The notes beneath the pieces were generated by a model. The model saw only the letters and a program-made list of their open reading frames with translations. It made no database searches and had not been told where the DNA came from. Below are positions 41,534-49,761 of a stretch of 64,000 nt of DNA, piece after piece. The position numbers were made by a program, and so were the translations under genes. Source of the DNA: Thermophilibacter mediterraneus (GTDB lineage: Bacteria > Actinomycetota > Coriobacteriia > Coriobacteriales > Atopobiaceae); NCBI RefSeq assembly GCF_900119385.1, contig NZ_FPKO01000009.1, positions 1,077,405 to 1,141,404 on the forward strand, given 5' to 3'. Position 1 is the stretch's first letter, and every line of letters starts with the position of its first letter.

Positions 41534-42378
41534 TGGTGATGGGGCGTGAGCTTTCCCCAGGGAGGGGTGACGGGCCGGCCCTGCCGTCGGCCGTGTTCAC
41601 CGACGTGGACGGTACGCTGCTCGACGGCTCGCACCGCGTGACTCCGCGCGCCGCCGCCGCTGCCCGCGCGCTCGCGGAGCGGGGCGTGCCGCTCGTGCTG
41701 GTCTCGGCGCGGATGCCCGAGGCGCTCTCGGAAATCCAGGCGCAGCTGGGCCGTCCCGGCCCGGTGGTGTGCTACAGCGGTGCCTACGTGCTCGACGCCG
41801 CGGGCGCAGAGCTGCTGAGCTGTCCCATCGCGCTCGGATGCGCGCTCGAGGTGCGCGACTACGTCGCCTGCGACGTGCCCGACGTGTGCTGCATGGCCTA
41901 CGGCTACCATAGCTGGGTTACGTCCGACCGGCGCGACCCGCGCGTCGCCCGCGAGGAGGGCATCGTGGGCGTGCGCTCGATCGAGGGCCAGCTCGAGGAC
42001 CACTTCTCGGAGCGCGGGCTTCACAAGTTCCTGCTCGTGGGTGAGCCCGACGCGATAGCGCGCGCCGAGCGGGAGGTGGGGGCGGCCTTTCCCTCGCTCG
42101 CGGTGGTGCGCTCGTCGGCGACCCTGTGCGAGGTGATGAGCGGGGACGCGAGCAAGACGAGGGGGGTTCGTGCGGTCTGCGAGCACCTCGGCGTCTCGCC
42201 GCGCGACGCGGCCGCGTTCGGCGACGGGAGAAACGACATCGACATGCTCCGGTCCGTCCCGCAGAGCTGGGCGATGGCCAACGCCCCCGCCGAGGTTCGC
42301 GCCGCGGCCGCCCACGTGACCGCGCTCGACAACGACCACGACGGCTTTGCCGAGACGATCTTTTCGCTTCTCGGCTGA
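41533..42378 (+). CDS. Cof-type HAD-IIB phosphatase family protein
   Basis: A 281-residue HAD hydrolase. FTDVDGTLLDG (about 22-32) holds the nucleophile Asp; LVSARMPEAL is motif II and FGDGRNDIDML motif IV, with a Cof-type cap between. ATG 41533 shares its A with the TGA of the isomerase gene, indicating coupling; a second in-frame ATG two codons later is possible. Being linked to the mannose PTS and isomerase, it may act on a hexose phosphate. This is inference. Confidence 0.82.
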   Translation: MVMGRELSPGRGDGPALPSAVFTDVDGTLLDGSHRVTPRAAAAARALAERGVPLVLVSARMPEALSEIQAQLGRPGPVVCYSGAYVLDAAGAELLSCPIALGCALEVRDYVACDVPDVCCMAYGYHSWVTSDRRDPRVAREEGIVGVRSIEGQLEDHFSERGLHKFLLVGEPDAIARAEREVGAAFPSLAVVRSSATLCEVMSGDASKTRGVRAVCEHLGVSPRDAAAFGDGRNDIDMLRSVPQSWAMANAPAEVRAAAAHVTALDNDHDGFAETIFSLLG

Positions 42379-42448
42379 GGCGACGCTGGTCCGAGAGACG
42401 TATTTCCGGTGATGCTCGGGGGGGTGATGCTGTGGACGGCGCGCAAAA

Positions 42449-42464
42449 AGTTGCTACCATTACC
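42449..42464 (+). promoter_or_regulatory. motif shared with the PTS promoter
   Basis: AGTTGCTACCATTACC, preceded by CAAAA, 70-85 bases before the MarR start. It matches AGTTGCTACCGTTAAC in the PTS leader (36327-36342) at 14 of 16 positions. It may be an operator for the MarR protein or a shared promoter element. Confidence 0.45.
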
Positions 42465-42533
42465 ATTCAGTCGGATGTCGGGGCGGGGGGCTGGAACCCC
42501 GCGAGCTCGCTGGAAAGGACGAGTCGCACGGCG

Positions 42534-42986
42534 ATGGACTACGAGGACGCAGCGAAAAAGCTCATCATGTACTCGAGGGGCGTTGCCAAGGGCTCGATTG
42601 GCACGGCGTACGGCATGTCGATGGGGGAGGACCCGGTTCTGGAGTACCTCTCTCGTCAGGACGGCGGGATGAACCCGTCTGACCTGGCCGAGAGGCTCGG
42701 CTACACGCGCCCGCGCATGACGCGGATCTTGGACTCGCTCGAGGCCAAGGGCTACGTTCGTCGCGTCCCCGACGAGCAGGACCGGCGCCGCGTGATCGCC
42801 TACTGCACCGAGAAGGGTCACAGCCACGCGCACGACCACAGCTCGAGCGGCGTCTCGAGCCTGGCCGCGACGCTGCAGAAGATGGGCGAGCACGATGCCC
42901 GCGAGCTGCTCCGAGGCCTTGAGGTCGCCTACAGTCTCACCTACGACCAGGACATCACCATCGGCGACTCCGACGAGGGGAAGTAG
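42534..42986 (+). CDS. MarR-family transcriptional regulator
   Basis: A 150-residue DNA-binding protein. MNPSDLAERLGYTRPRMTRILDSLEAKGYVRRVPDEQDRR (about 43-82) is the MarR winged helix: recognition helix then wing ending in DxRRxx. A His-rich stretch KGHSHAHDHS near residue 95 is unusual and could bind metal. ATG 42534 gives the family's usual N terminus, but the best ribosome site (AAAGGA) is 16 bases away. An in-frame GTG at 42432 would add 34 residues over the shared motif. Ligand unknown; targets may include itself and the PTS operon. Confidence 0.8.
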   Translation: MDYEDAAKKLIMYSRGVAKGSIGTAYGMSMGEDPVLEYLSRQDGGMNPSDLAERLGYTRPRMTRILDSLEAKGYVRRVPDEQDRRRVIAYCTEKGHSHAHDHSSSGVSSLAATLQKMGEHDARELLRGLEVAYSLTYDQDITIGDSDEGK

Positions 42987-43425
42987 CGCCGCGCGCAGCC
43001 GGCGTGACGGGCAGGCGACGGCCATAGCCCGCCCGACGGCGCCCGCCGCGCGAGCTCGGTGAGGTCGAGGGTCCCGTCCCCCTTACCGGGAGTCCCTCAA
43101 GTATCCCGCTTTCCTGTAGAGTGTCCATGGTAGCCGCGTCGCTTCTACTCGAATCAACGTTTCAGCGAACATCGATTCTAGGGCACGGCCGCCGTCTTCC
43201 CGGGAGGCCCGTACACCACAATTCGACACACGATCCGTTTGGGGCGGAGCGGATGCCGCGGAGCGACAGGGTCCGCGCCAAGCGCACGCTCTGGCGACAA
43301 GATCCGTGCTTGGGGCGCGGGGTAACGACGGAGGTCGGCGTGCTTCCCGCTCCGTCGGGCGTCGAGCGGCTATCATGAGGCGGTGCGGCGCCGCTGCGCC
43401 GCCCAGCCGTCCGGAAGGAGCAGCC
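42987..43425. other. 439-bp intergenic region with hairpin element X1
   Basis: No gene seen. At 43273-43320, CCGCGCCAAGCGCAC and GTGCTTGGGGCGCGG form an imperfect stem around CTCTGGCGACAAGATCC. A related hairpin is at 62870-62917, and a further half-copy (GATCCGTTTGGGGCGG) precedes this one. A TATCAT -10-like box lies at about 43370, ahead of the membrane-protein gene. Confidence 0.5.
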
Positions 43426-45249
43426 ATGCCCGAGCGTTCCGTCGCGCCCCGTCACGCGACCGCGGCCCCGCGCGACCGCGGCAGGCGGCTGGTAGCCCTC
43501 GCCGTCGCCCTGGTGGCTCTTGTGGCGAGCCTGCCGGTCCTTCTCACCTACCTGCCCTACACGCCCAACCAGGACCTGATCTTCCACCTGTACCGCATCG
43601 ACGGGATCGCGCGGGGGCTCGCCGACGGGCAGTTCCCCGTGCGCATGCAGACGGTCCAGGTGAGCGGCTACGGCTACCCGGTCTCGATCTGCTACGGAGA
43701 CCTCTTCCTCTACGTGCCCGCCGTGCTCCGGCTCATGGGCCTCTCCATGCGGGCGTCCTACGGCGCCTTCGTCCTTCTCGTCAACGCGTTCTGCGCGGCC
43801 GCGACCTACCTGTGCTTCAGGCGCATGCTCTCGTCGCGCACGTCGGGGCTGCTCGCCTGTGCGCTCTGGACGCTCTCGCCCTACCGCCTGCTCGACGACG
43901 TCTGGCTGCGCGGGGCCGTGGGGGAGTACCTCGCGCTCGGCTTCTTCCCCGTGATCGCCTTCGGGGTCTACTGCGTCTTCTTCCCCGAGCGCGAGGGGGC
44001 GGCCCGCGGCGGATGGGCGTGGTGCTCGCTCGGCGTGGCGGCCGTCGTCTACTCGCACATCATCAGCATCGTCCTGGCGTTCGTGCTGTTCGCGCCGGTC
44101 GTCGTCGCCCTGCTCGTTCGGCGGCACGACGCTCGCACGCTGGGACGCCTCGCGCTCGCCGCGGCAGCGGCGCTGCTGCTCTCGCTCGCCTTCGCGGTGC
44201 CCTTCCTCGAGTACTACCAGTCGGCCGACATGCGCGTCACCGCCAAGACGGCGGCCATGACGCGCAGCGACGCCGCCAACAACGCGCTCATGCCCGCGCA
44301 GCTCCTCTTCTTCCTGCCCCGGGTCACGGGCCTGAGCTACGCCCTCGGCGAGCCGCTCGAGCTCGAGATGCCCTTCTCGGTGGGCTGGTCGCTCGTGCTC
44401 GGGGCGCTGCTGTGGGTGGCGCTCATGGTCGAGCCGGGCCTGCGCGGCCGCGTGGCGCGCCCCGTCCGCGCGCTCGGGTCGCTCGTGCTCGTGCTCGCCG
44501 TCCTCATCGCGTTCATGAGCACGGCGTACTTCCCCTGGAACCAGGCGCTGCCGGGACCGCTCGACGCGGTGGTCTCCGTGCTCTCCAACATCCAGTTCCC
44601 GTGGCGCCTGCTCGGCCCGCTCTCGTTTGCCCTCGTCTTCCTGGCGTGCCTCGCGGCGCGCTCGCTCGCCGCGGCGCTCTCCCCGGGTGCCGCGCGCGCG
44701 GCCGTCGTGGCGCTCGTGGCCCTCTCGTGCGTCGAGGCGCTGGCGGGTCTCACGAGCTACATGACGCTCGCCGACGCGCTCCCCGAGGACTACGTGGGCG
44801 TGGACGGCCAGGGCGGCGTGGCGAGCAGCGAGTACCTCCCCGTCGAGGCCGACAAGCCGGGCATGATAGCCGACGCGGACCCCGCGCCCGAGGCCTCCGG
44901 CGACGCCGAGGTCCTCTCGTGGAGCCGGAGCGGGGTCGACTTCGAGCTCGAGGTCGCGGGAGGCGAGACGGGCGGCTCGGTCTCGCTGCCGCTGCTCGAC
45001 TACCCCGGCTACGAGCTCGTCAGCGAGCCCGGGGGGTGCGAGCTTGCGCGCGGCGACGCCTGGACGCTCTCGGTGGAGGTCCCCGCGGGCTTCGAGGGCA
45101 CGGTGCGCGTCGCCTTCGTCGCGCCGCCCGCGTGGACCGCCTCGCTCGCCGCGAGCGCGGCGACCCTCGTCGGCTGCGTGGTCGTGCTGGCGGGGCCGCG
45201 GGCGGGCGCGCGCGGCTGCTCGCGTCGCGCTCTGTGGGTTTCTCGGTGA
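43426..45249 (+). CDS. large multi-spanning membrane protein, 6-pyruvoyl-tetrahydropterin-synthase-related/YfhO-like
   Basis: A 607-residue protein with about ten membrane helices followed by a soluble extracytoplasmic domain (about 485-575) and a last helix. YTPNQDLIFHLYRIDGIARGLADGQFPVR (about 46-74) is the start of the so-called 6-PTPS-related membrane family, which has a GT-C glycosyltransferase-like layout with acidic residues in the first loop. A role in polymer glycosylation is plausible but unproven. ATG 43426 has GGAAGGAG upstream. Its last 18 bases lie in the left arm of a 43-bp inverted repeat shared with the PcrA gene start. Confidence 0.75.
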   Translation: MPERSVAPRHATAAPRDRGRRLVALAVALVALVASLPVLLTYLPYTPNQDLIFHLYRIDGIARGLADGQFPVRMQTVQVSGYGYPVSICYGDLFLYVPAVLRLMGLSMRASYGAFVLLVNAFCAAATYLCFRRMLSSRTSGLLACALWTLSPYRLLDDVWLRGAVGEYLALGFFPVIAFGVYCVFFPEREGAARGGWAWCSLGVAAVVYSHIISIVLAFVLFAPVVVALLVRRHDARTLGRLALAAAAALLLSLAFAVPFLEYYQSADMRVTAKTAAMTRSDAANNALMPAQLLFFLPRVTGLSYALGEPLELEMPFSVGWSLVLGALLWVALMVEPGLRGRVARPVRALGSLVLVLAVLIAFMSTAYFPWNQALPGPLDAVVSVLSNIQFPWRLLGPLSFALVFLACLAARSLAAALSPGAARAAVVALVALSCVEALAGLTSYMTLADALPEDYVGVDGQGGVASSEYLPVEADKPGMIADADPAPEASGDAEVLSWSRSGVDFELEVAGGETGGSVSLPLLDYPGYELVSEPGGCELARGDAWTLSVEVPAGFEGTVRVAFVAPPAWTASLAASAATLVGCVVVLAGPRAGARGCSRRALWVSR

Positions 45250-45393
45250 CGCCCCCACTCTGTCCGGTCGGGCGGCTACACTCTTAGGGCACGAGAACTG
45301 CCGAGAAGAACGTGGGGGTTCCATGACCCAGAACCAGCAGAGCCTGTTCGCGCCCGACCGGACAGAGTGGGGGCGTCACCGAGAAACCCACAG
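45232..45393. repeat. 43-bp perfect inverted repeat spanning a gene end and the pcrA start
   Basis: Arms 45232-45274 and 45351-45393 are exact complements, 76 bases apart. The left arm contains the stop of the upstream gene. The right arm falls inside the pcrA N-terminal codons and is bounded by a 15-base direct repeat CTGTTCGCGCCCGAC (45344-45358, 45394-45408). Confidence 0.9.
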
Positions 45394-45408
45394 CTGTTCG
45401 CGCCCGAC
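45323..45408 (+). pseudogene. displaced original 5' end of pcrA
   Basis: ATG 45323 with a GGGGG ribosome site starts MTQNQQSLFAPD, then the frame runs into a 50-bp insertion and is lost. Removing the 50 bases between the two CTGTTCGCGCCCGAC copies joins it in frame to the helicase (…LFAPDAAPARP). The insertion is an inverted copy of the end of the upstream gene plus the direct repeat. Confidence 0.7.
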
Positions 45409-47883
45409 GCCGCTCCCGCCCGCCCGGCACCCGCCGCCCCGACCGTCGACCTCGCCGGGCTCAACCCCGCCCAGCGCGAGGCCGCCGAGTGCACGCGCGG
45501 GCCCCTGCTCGTGCTCGCCGGCGCGGGCTCGGGCAAGACGCGCGTGCTCACGTACCGCATCGCGCACATGATCGCCGACGAGGGCGTGCGCCCGTGGCAG
45601 GTGCTGGCCATCACGTTCACCAACAAGGCCGCCGCCGAGATGCGCGAGCGCCTGGAGGCGCTGCTGGGCGGCGGGACGCGCGGCATGTGGGTGTGCACCT
45701 TCCACGCCATGTGCGTGCGCATGCTGCGCGAGGACGGCGAGCTCGTTGGCTACCGCCCCAACTTCACCATCTACGACGACGATGACTCCAGGCGCCTGGT
45801 CAAGGCCATCATGGCCGACCTCGACATCGACCAGAAGTCCTTCCCGATGAACTCGATCCGCTCCAAGATCTCCTCCGCCAAGAACGCGCTCGTGGGCCCG
45901 GACGAGATGGCGGGCTCCTCCAACCCTGCCGACCGCGCCGCCGCGCGCGTCTACCGCGAGCTCGACCTGCGCCTCGCCAAGGCGAACGCCATGGACTTCG
46001 ACGACCTGCTCGTCAAGACCTTCGAGCTGCTCTCCCGCCGCCCCGAGGTGCTCGAGCGCTACCAGGACCGCTTCCGCCAGATCAGCGTGGACGAGTACCA
46101 GGACACCAACCACGTCCAGTACGCGATCACCAACCTCCTGGCGGCGCGCCACCGCAACCTCATGGTCGTGGGCGACGACGACCAGTCCATCTACAGCTGG
46201 CGAGGGGCGGACATCCAGAACATCCTCGACTTCGAGAAGGACTACCCCGACGCCCGCGTGGTGCGCCTCGAGCAGAACTACCGCTCGACGGGCCACATCC
46301 TTGCCGCCGCCAACGCGGTGGTGGCCAACAACGCCCGCCGCAAGCCCAAGCGGCTGTTCACCGACGCGGGCGACGGCGAGAGGATCCGCGTGTTCCAGGC
46401 CGCCGACGAGCGAGACGAGGGCCGCTGGATCGGGTCGGAGATCGAGAAGCTCCACGACGGCGGCACGAGCTACGACGACATGGCCGTCTTCTACCGCACC
46501 AACGCGCAGTCGCGCATCCTCGAGGACATGTTCCTGCGCGCGGGCGTGCCCTACAAGATCGTGGGCGGCACGCGCTTCTTCGACCGAGCCGAGGTGCGCG
46601 ACGTCATGGCCTACCTCAAGCTCGTCGTGAACCCCGACGACGACGTGGCGGCCCTGCGCGTGGTCAACACGCCCCGGCGCGGCGTCGGGACCACCTCGAT
46701 CAACAAGATCCGCGAGCTCGCGGCTGACGAGGGGGTCTCGTTCTTCAGCGCCTGCGAGATGGCGATCGCCGAGACGGGCCTGCTCGGCGCCAAGGTCCGC
46801 TCGGCGCTCGCGGAGTTCACGGGCGTGATCGAGGCGGGGCGCCACTTCACCGGGGAGCTCTCGGACGTGGTTGAGGCCATCGTGGAGCGCTCGGGGCTCA
46901 TTCGCGCGCTCGAGGCCGAGCACAGCGTCGAGGCCGACGGTCGCATCGAGAACATCCGCGAGTTCATGGGCGTCGCCGCCGAGTTCGACGAGACGCACGA
47001 CGCGGTGGAGACGCTCGAGAGCCTGGAGCAGCTGCGTGCGGCAGGGGCGATCGAGCCCGTCGGCGCCGAGCCCGGGGCGACCCCGCTTGCCTCTGGCTCA
47101 CGCTCCGCGAAGTCGCCCGAGACAAGCGGGGACGTCCCGGGCTCGGCGCCTGCCAGTCTCAGGCCGCCCGTGGCCTCCGAGAAGCTGCCCGCGCTCATCG
47201 AGTGGCTGGCGCTGCGCTCTGACCTCGACGCTCTTGCGGGGCAGACGCACGCGGTGACCATGATGACCATCCACTCGGCAAAGGGCCTGGAGTTTCCGGT
47301 AGTCTTCGTGGCCGGCATGGAGGAGGGCATCTTCCCGCACACCTCCTACGACGGCGACCCGGAGGGCGTGGAGGAGGAGCGGCGCCTCGCCTACGTGGCC
47401 ATCACGCGCGCCCGCAAGAAGCTCTACCTCACGCACGCGACGACGCGCCGGACCTTCGGCTCGGTGCAGGCCAACCCGCCGAGCCGCTTCCTGAACGAGA
47501 TTCCCGCCGCCGACGTGGAGCGCGTGGGCGTGGGCTCCTCGGGCTTCAGCGGCGTGGGCTGGGAGAAGCGCGGCGACCGCCACGGCACCTTCGGCAGCGG
47601 GCGCGGCTCCTCTGTCTACGGCGGCAACGTCTTCGGGTCGCGCACCCGCTCCACCGGCGGCGCGCCCCGCGCCTCCGAGCTGGCTGGCGCCCGCGCGGCC
47701 GCGCCGGCGCGCCCCGCGCCGTCCACGTCCTTCTCGCCTGGGGACCAGGTCTCCCACAAGACCTTCGGCCCCGGTAAGGTGATCGCCGTCACGGGCGACA
47801 CCATCGAGGTCAAGTTCACGCGCACGGGCAAGACCAAGAAGCTCCTCAAGGGCTTCGCGCCGCTCGTCAAGATCGAGGGGTAG
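45367..47883 (+). CDS. pcrA: ATP-dependent DNA helicase PcrA/UvrD
   Basis: SF1A 3'-5' helicase for repair and replication restart. From GTG 45367 it has 838 residues. GAGSGKTRVLTYR (about 53-65) is Walker A, VDEYQDTNHVQY motif II, GDDDQSIYSWRGAD motif III, LEQNYRST motif IV, TIHSAKGLEFPVVF motif V and EEERRLAYVAITRARK motif VI; the C terminus has the PcrA-type domain that contacts RNA polymerase (GDQVSHKTFGPGKVIAV). A Pro/Ala/Gly linker near 560-610 is atypical. The natural start at 45323 is out of frame because of a 50-bp insertion, and GTG 45367 has only a weak GGACAGA site. Confidence 0.9.
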   Translation: MGASPRNPQLFAPDAAPARPAPAAPTVDLAGLNPAQREAAECTRGPLLVLAGAGSGKTRVLTYRIAHMIADEGVRPWQVLAITFTNKAAAEMRERLEALLGGGTRGMWVCTFHAMCVRMLREDGELVGYRPNFTIYDDDDSRRLVKAIMADLDIDQKSFPMNSIRSKISSAKNALVGPDEMAGSSNPADRAAARVYRELDLRLAKANAMDFDDLLVKTFELLSRRPEVLERYQDRFRQISVDEYQDTNHVQYAITNLLAARHRNLMVVGDDDQSIYSWRGADIQNILDFEKDYPDARVVRLEQNYRSTGHILAAANAVVANNARRKPKRLFTDAGDGERIRVFQAADERDEGRWIGSEIEKLHDGGTSYDDMAVFYRTNAQSRILEDMFLRAGVPYKIVGGTRFFDRAEVRDVMAYLKLVVNPDDDVAALRVVNTPRRGVGTTSINKIRELAADEGVSFFSACEMAIAETGLLGAKVRSALAEFTGVIEAGRHFTGELSDVVEAIVERSGLIRALEAEHSVEADGRIENIREFMGVAAEFDETHDAVETLESLEQLRAAGAIEPVGAEPGATPLASGSRSAKSPETSGDVPGSAPASLRPPVASEKLPALIEWLALRSDLDALAGQTHAVTMMTIHSAKGLEFPVVFVAGMEEGIFPHTSYDGDPEGVEEERRLAYVAITRARKKLYLTHATTRRTFGSVQANPPSRFLNEIPAADVERVGVGSSGFSGVGWEKRGDRHGTFGSGRGSSVYGGNVFGSRTRSTGGAPRASELAGARAAAPARPAPSTSFSPGDQVSHKTFGPGKVIAVTGDTIEVKFTRTGKTKKLLKGFAPLVKIEG

Positions 47884-47913
47884 CGGAGGGGTTGCCCCCC
47901 CATGCCGAGATGT

Positions 47914-47964
47914 ATGCGTGCGCATGGATTTGCCCTCGAGAACGATTGATGCGTGCGTACGCAT
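47914..47964. repeat. two small ATGCGTGCG hairpins
   Basis: ATGCGTGCGCAT (47914-47925) and ATGCGTGCGTACGCAT (47949-47964) are short palindromes 35 bases apart between pcrA and mscS. They may be a pair of operator sites or a weak 3' end; no T-run follows. Confidence 0.35.
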
Positions 47965-47994
47965 AAGGGGCATGACGGGAGAGAGGAGAATCGC

Positions 47995-48759
47995 ATGGAG
48001 CATCTCATCGGCGTTGACATGGGCGGCTGGCTCGACAGGGGCGTGACGCTCGTCGTTGCCGTGGCAATCGCCGCGCTGGTGCAGCGTGTGGTGGTGCGGC
48101 TCATGCACCGGCTGCTCGATGCCTCCAACCTGCCGAGTGCATCGATCTTCATCAACATCGTGCGTGCGCTCATCTGGGCGCTCGCGCTGCTCAGCGTCAT
48201 GCAGCCCGTCTTTGGCGTGGACCCGGCGGGCTTTGTCGCCGCCCTCGGCGTGGTGTCGCTCGCCATCTCGCTCGGCATGCAGGACACGATCTCCAACATC
48301 ATCGGCGGCATCTCGCTCATGGTGAGCAAGTCCGTGCAGCCCGGAGATCGCATCACCGTGGGGCAGGTGACGGGCGAGGTCACCGACGTCACCTGGCGCA
48401 GCACGACCGTGCGCGTGCGCGGCGGGGCGCAGGAGGTCATCCCCAACTCCGTGCTGAGCAACACCTCGGTGCTGCACGTCACCGGCTGGACCGTGGGCTA
48501 CTGCGGCGTGCCGATTGCGGTGGTGCCGGGTGCGGACCTCGACGCCGTGGCGCAGGAGTGCTGCGCGGTGGCGGCCCAGGAGCTCGCCGACCTGCTCGAC
48601 CCCGACTTTGCGACCGACGTGGTCTTTACGGCCTTCACCGCCTACGGCACGCAGGGCGAGATTCGCCTGCACGTGAGGGACGACGTCGCGTTCTCGACGG
48701 CGCAGGACCGCCTCGTGCGAGCGCTCTCGGGAAGGCCGTGGCTGGCGAGCGCGCTGTAG
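47995..48759 (+). CDS. MscS-family mechanosensitive channel
   Basis: A 254-residue membrane protein with three helices: about 15-40, 55-75 and the pore helix 78-108 (VAALGVVSLAISLGMQDTISNIIGGI). The cytosolic beta domain follows (PGDRITVGQVTGEVTDVTWRSTTVR, then PNSVLSNTSV). This is the MscS core that releases solutes on hypo-osmotic shock. ATG 47995 has GAGAGGAGA upstream. A strong terminator lies 51 bases past the stop. Confidence 0.92.
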   Translation: MEHLIGVDMGGWLDRGVTLVVAVAIAALVQRVVVRLMHRLLDASNLPSASIFINIVRALIWALALLSVMQPVFGVDPAGFVAALGVVSLAISLGMQDTISNIIGGISLMVSKSVQPGDRITVGQVTGEVTDVTWRSTTVRVRGGAQEVIPNSVLSNTSVLHVTGWTVGYCGVPIAVVPGADLDAVAQECCAVAAQELADLLDPDFATDVVFTAFTAYGTQGEIRLHVRDDVAFSTAQDRLVRALSGRPWLASAL

Positions 48760-48773
48760 GGCGCTGCGCGTAG

Positions 48774-48891
48774 GGTGTAGGCGCCAACCGACGGTTTCTC
48801 TACCCAGAGCGTCGCCGCGCGCCCACGGTTTCCAGGGTGTGGGCGCGCGGCGACGTTTTTCTCGCCCGAGGTGTCGTTTTGCGCCTACGCC
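48774..48891. repeat. nested palindrome containing a strong terminator
   Basis: Inner stem CGTCGCCGCGCGCCCAC (48810-48826) with its complement at 48839-48855, then T5 (48856-48860): an efficient plus-strand terminator after mscS. Outer segments GGTGTAGGCGC (48774-48784) and GCGCCTACGCC (48881-48891), and CGAC/GTCG, also pair. The two unpaired sides each contain TTTCTC and GAG, so the whole could form a multi-arm structure. Confidence 0.7.
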
Positions 48892-49018
48892 CCGGTGACG
48901 TCCTCGATCTAGAGGATCGGCGCGGACAGGCGGGGGCCCGCGCCCGCTCGGGCCCTTGCCGAGGACGCGGGGCCGCCCCCAGTTTGCCCCAAGTTTTTCC
49001 TGCCGGCGCCCGACCGGC

Positions 49019-49024
49019 TACACT
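49019..49024 (+). promoter_or_regulatory. putative -10 box of luxS
   Basis: TACACT 38 bases before the luxS start, followed by GGCGAGAAGAACCC. The same TACACT ... GAGAAGAAC arrangement precedes pcrA (45276), and TACACT also precedes the TPP riboswitch (59567). No strong -35 is seen. Confidence 0.35.
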
Positions 49025-49061
49025 TAAGCGGCGAGAAGAACCCGCGACCCGGGGAGGCCCC

Positions 49062-49550
49062 ATGGACAAGATCGCCAGCTTCACCGTGAACCACCTCGTG
49101 CTCGAGCCGGGCGTCTACGTGAGCCGCGTGGACGTCGACCCGGCGACGGGAGCCGTGGTCACCACCTTCGACCTGCGCCTCACCGCGCCCAACCGCGAGC
49201 CGGTCATGGACACCGCGGCTGTGCACGCCATCGAGCACCTGGGCGCAACCTACCTGCGCAACGACCCCGCCTGGCGCGACCGCGTGGTCTACTTCGGCCC
49301 GATGGGCTGTCGCACGGGCTTCTACCTCATCCTCTTTGGCGAGCACTCCTCCGCCGAGGTGGCGCCGCTCGTGCGCTCGTGCTTCGAGTTCATCCGCGAC
49401 TTCGAGGGCGAGATTCCGGGCGCGCGACCTGAGGAGTGCGGCAACTGGCACGACGCGGACCTCACGGCCGCGCGGTGGTGGGCGCGTCGCTACCTCGAGG
49501 GCACGCTCGAGCACATCGACGAGGCGCACCTCGTCTATCCGGAGGCCTAG
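49062..49550 (+). CDS. luxS: S-ribosylhomocysteine lyase
   Basis: Cleaves S-ribosylhomocysteine to homocysteine and DPD, the precursor of autoinducer-2. The 162 residues have HAIEHLGATYLR (about 54-65), giving the HxxEH metal ligands, and CGNWHDADL (about 126-134), with the Cys ligand. Length is typical. ATG 49062 has GGGGAGG upstream. The next gene is mtn, which makes the LuxS substrate; the two are separated by a three-unit hairpin array. Confidence 0.96.
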   Translation: MDKIASFTVNHLVLEPGVYVSRVDVDPATGAVVTTFDLRLTAPNREPVMDTAAVHAIEHLGATYLRNDPAWRDRVVYFGPMGCRTGFYLILFGEHSSAEVAPLVRSCFEFIRDFEGEIPGARPEECGNWHDADLTAARWWARRYLEGTLEHIDEAHLVYPEA

Positions 49551-49560
49551 CGCCGGGCCC

Positions 49561-49746
49561 GCCGGGCGAGAAGTACGTGCGGATTCCGGTCGGTCTGCGG
49601 CCCAAAACCGTCCGCAACCCGCACCAAGTCGGAGTGCGTGCGGGTTGTGGTCGGTCTGCGGACCAAAACCGTCCGCAACCCGCACCTGGTTGGAATGCGT
49701 GCGGATTCCGGTCGGTCTGGGCCCCAAAACCGTCCGCAACCCGCAC
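49561..49746. repeat. three-unit 48-bp hairpin array, 61-bp period, locus 2
   Basis: Units begin at 49577, 49638 and 49699, exactly 61 bases apart with 13-base spacers. They start after GCCGGGCGAGAAGTAC, as does the array at 12360-12545 when read in the direction of transcription. Each unit is GTGCGG...CCGCAC with loop CCCAAAA or ACCAAAA. The array occupies the whole gap between luxS and the mtn ribosome site. Confidence 0.88.
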
Positions 49747-49761
49747 CTAAGGAGGCATGAC

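Noticed and set aside
45232-45393. Insertion-sequence terminal inverted repeats
   Set aside because: The 76-base interval holds no transposase and the arms are copies of local genes, so a template switch fits better than a mobile element.
48810-48860. tRNA-like or structured RNA gene
   Set aside because: The long uninterrupted stem with T5 is an intrinsic terminator; no cloverleaf or conserved tRNA loop sequences.
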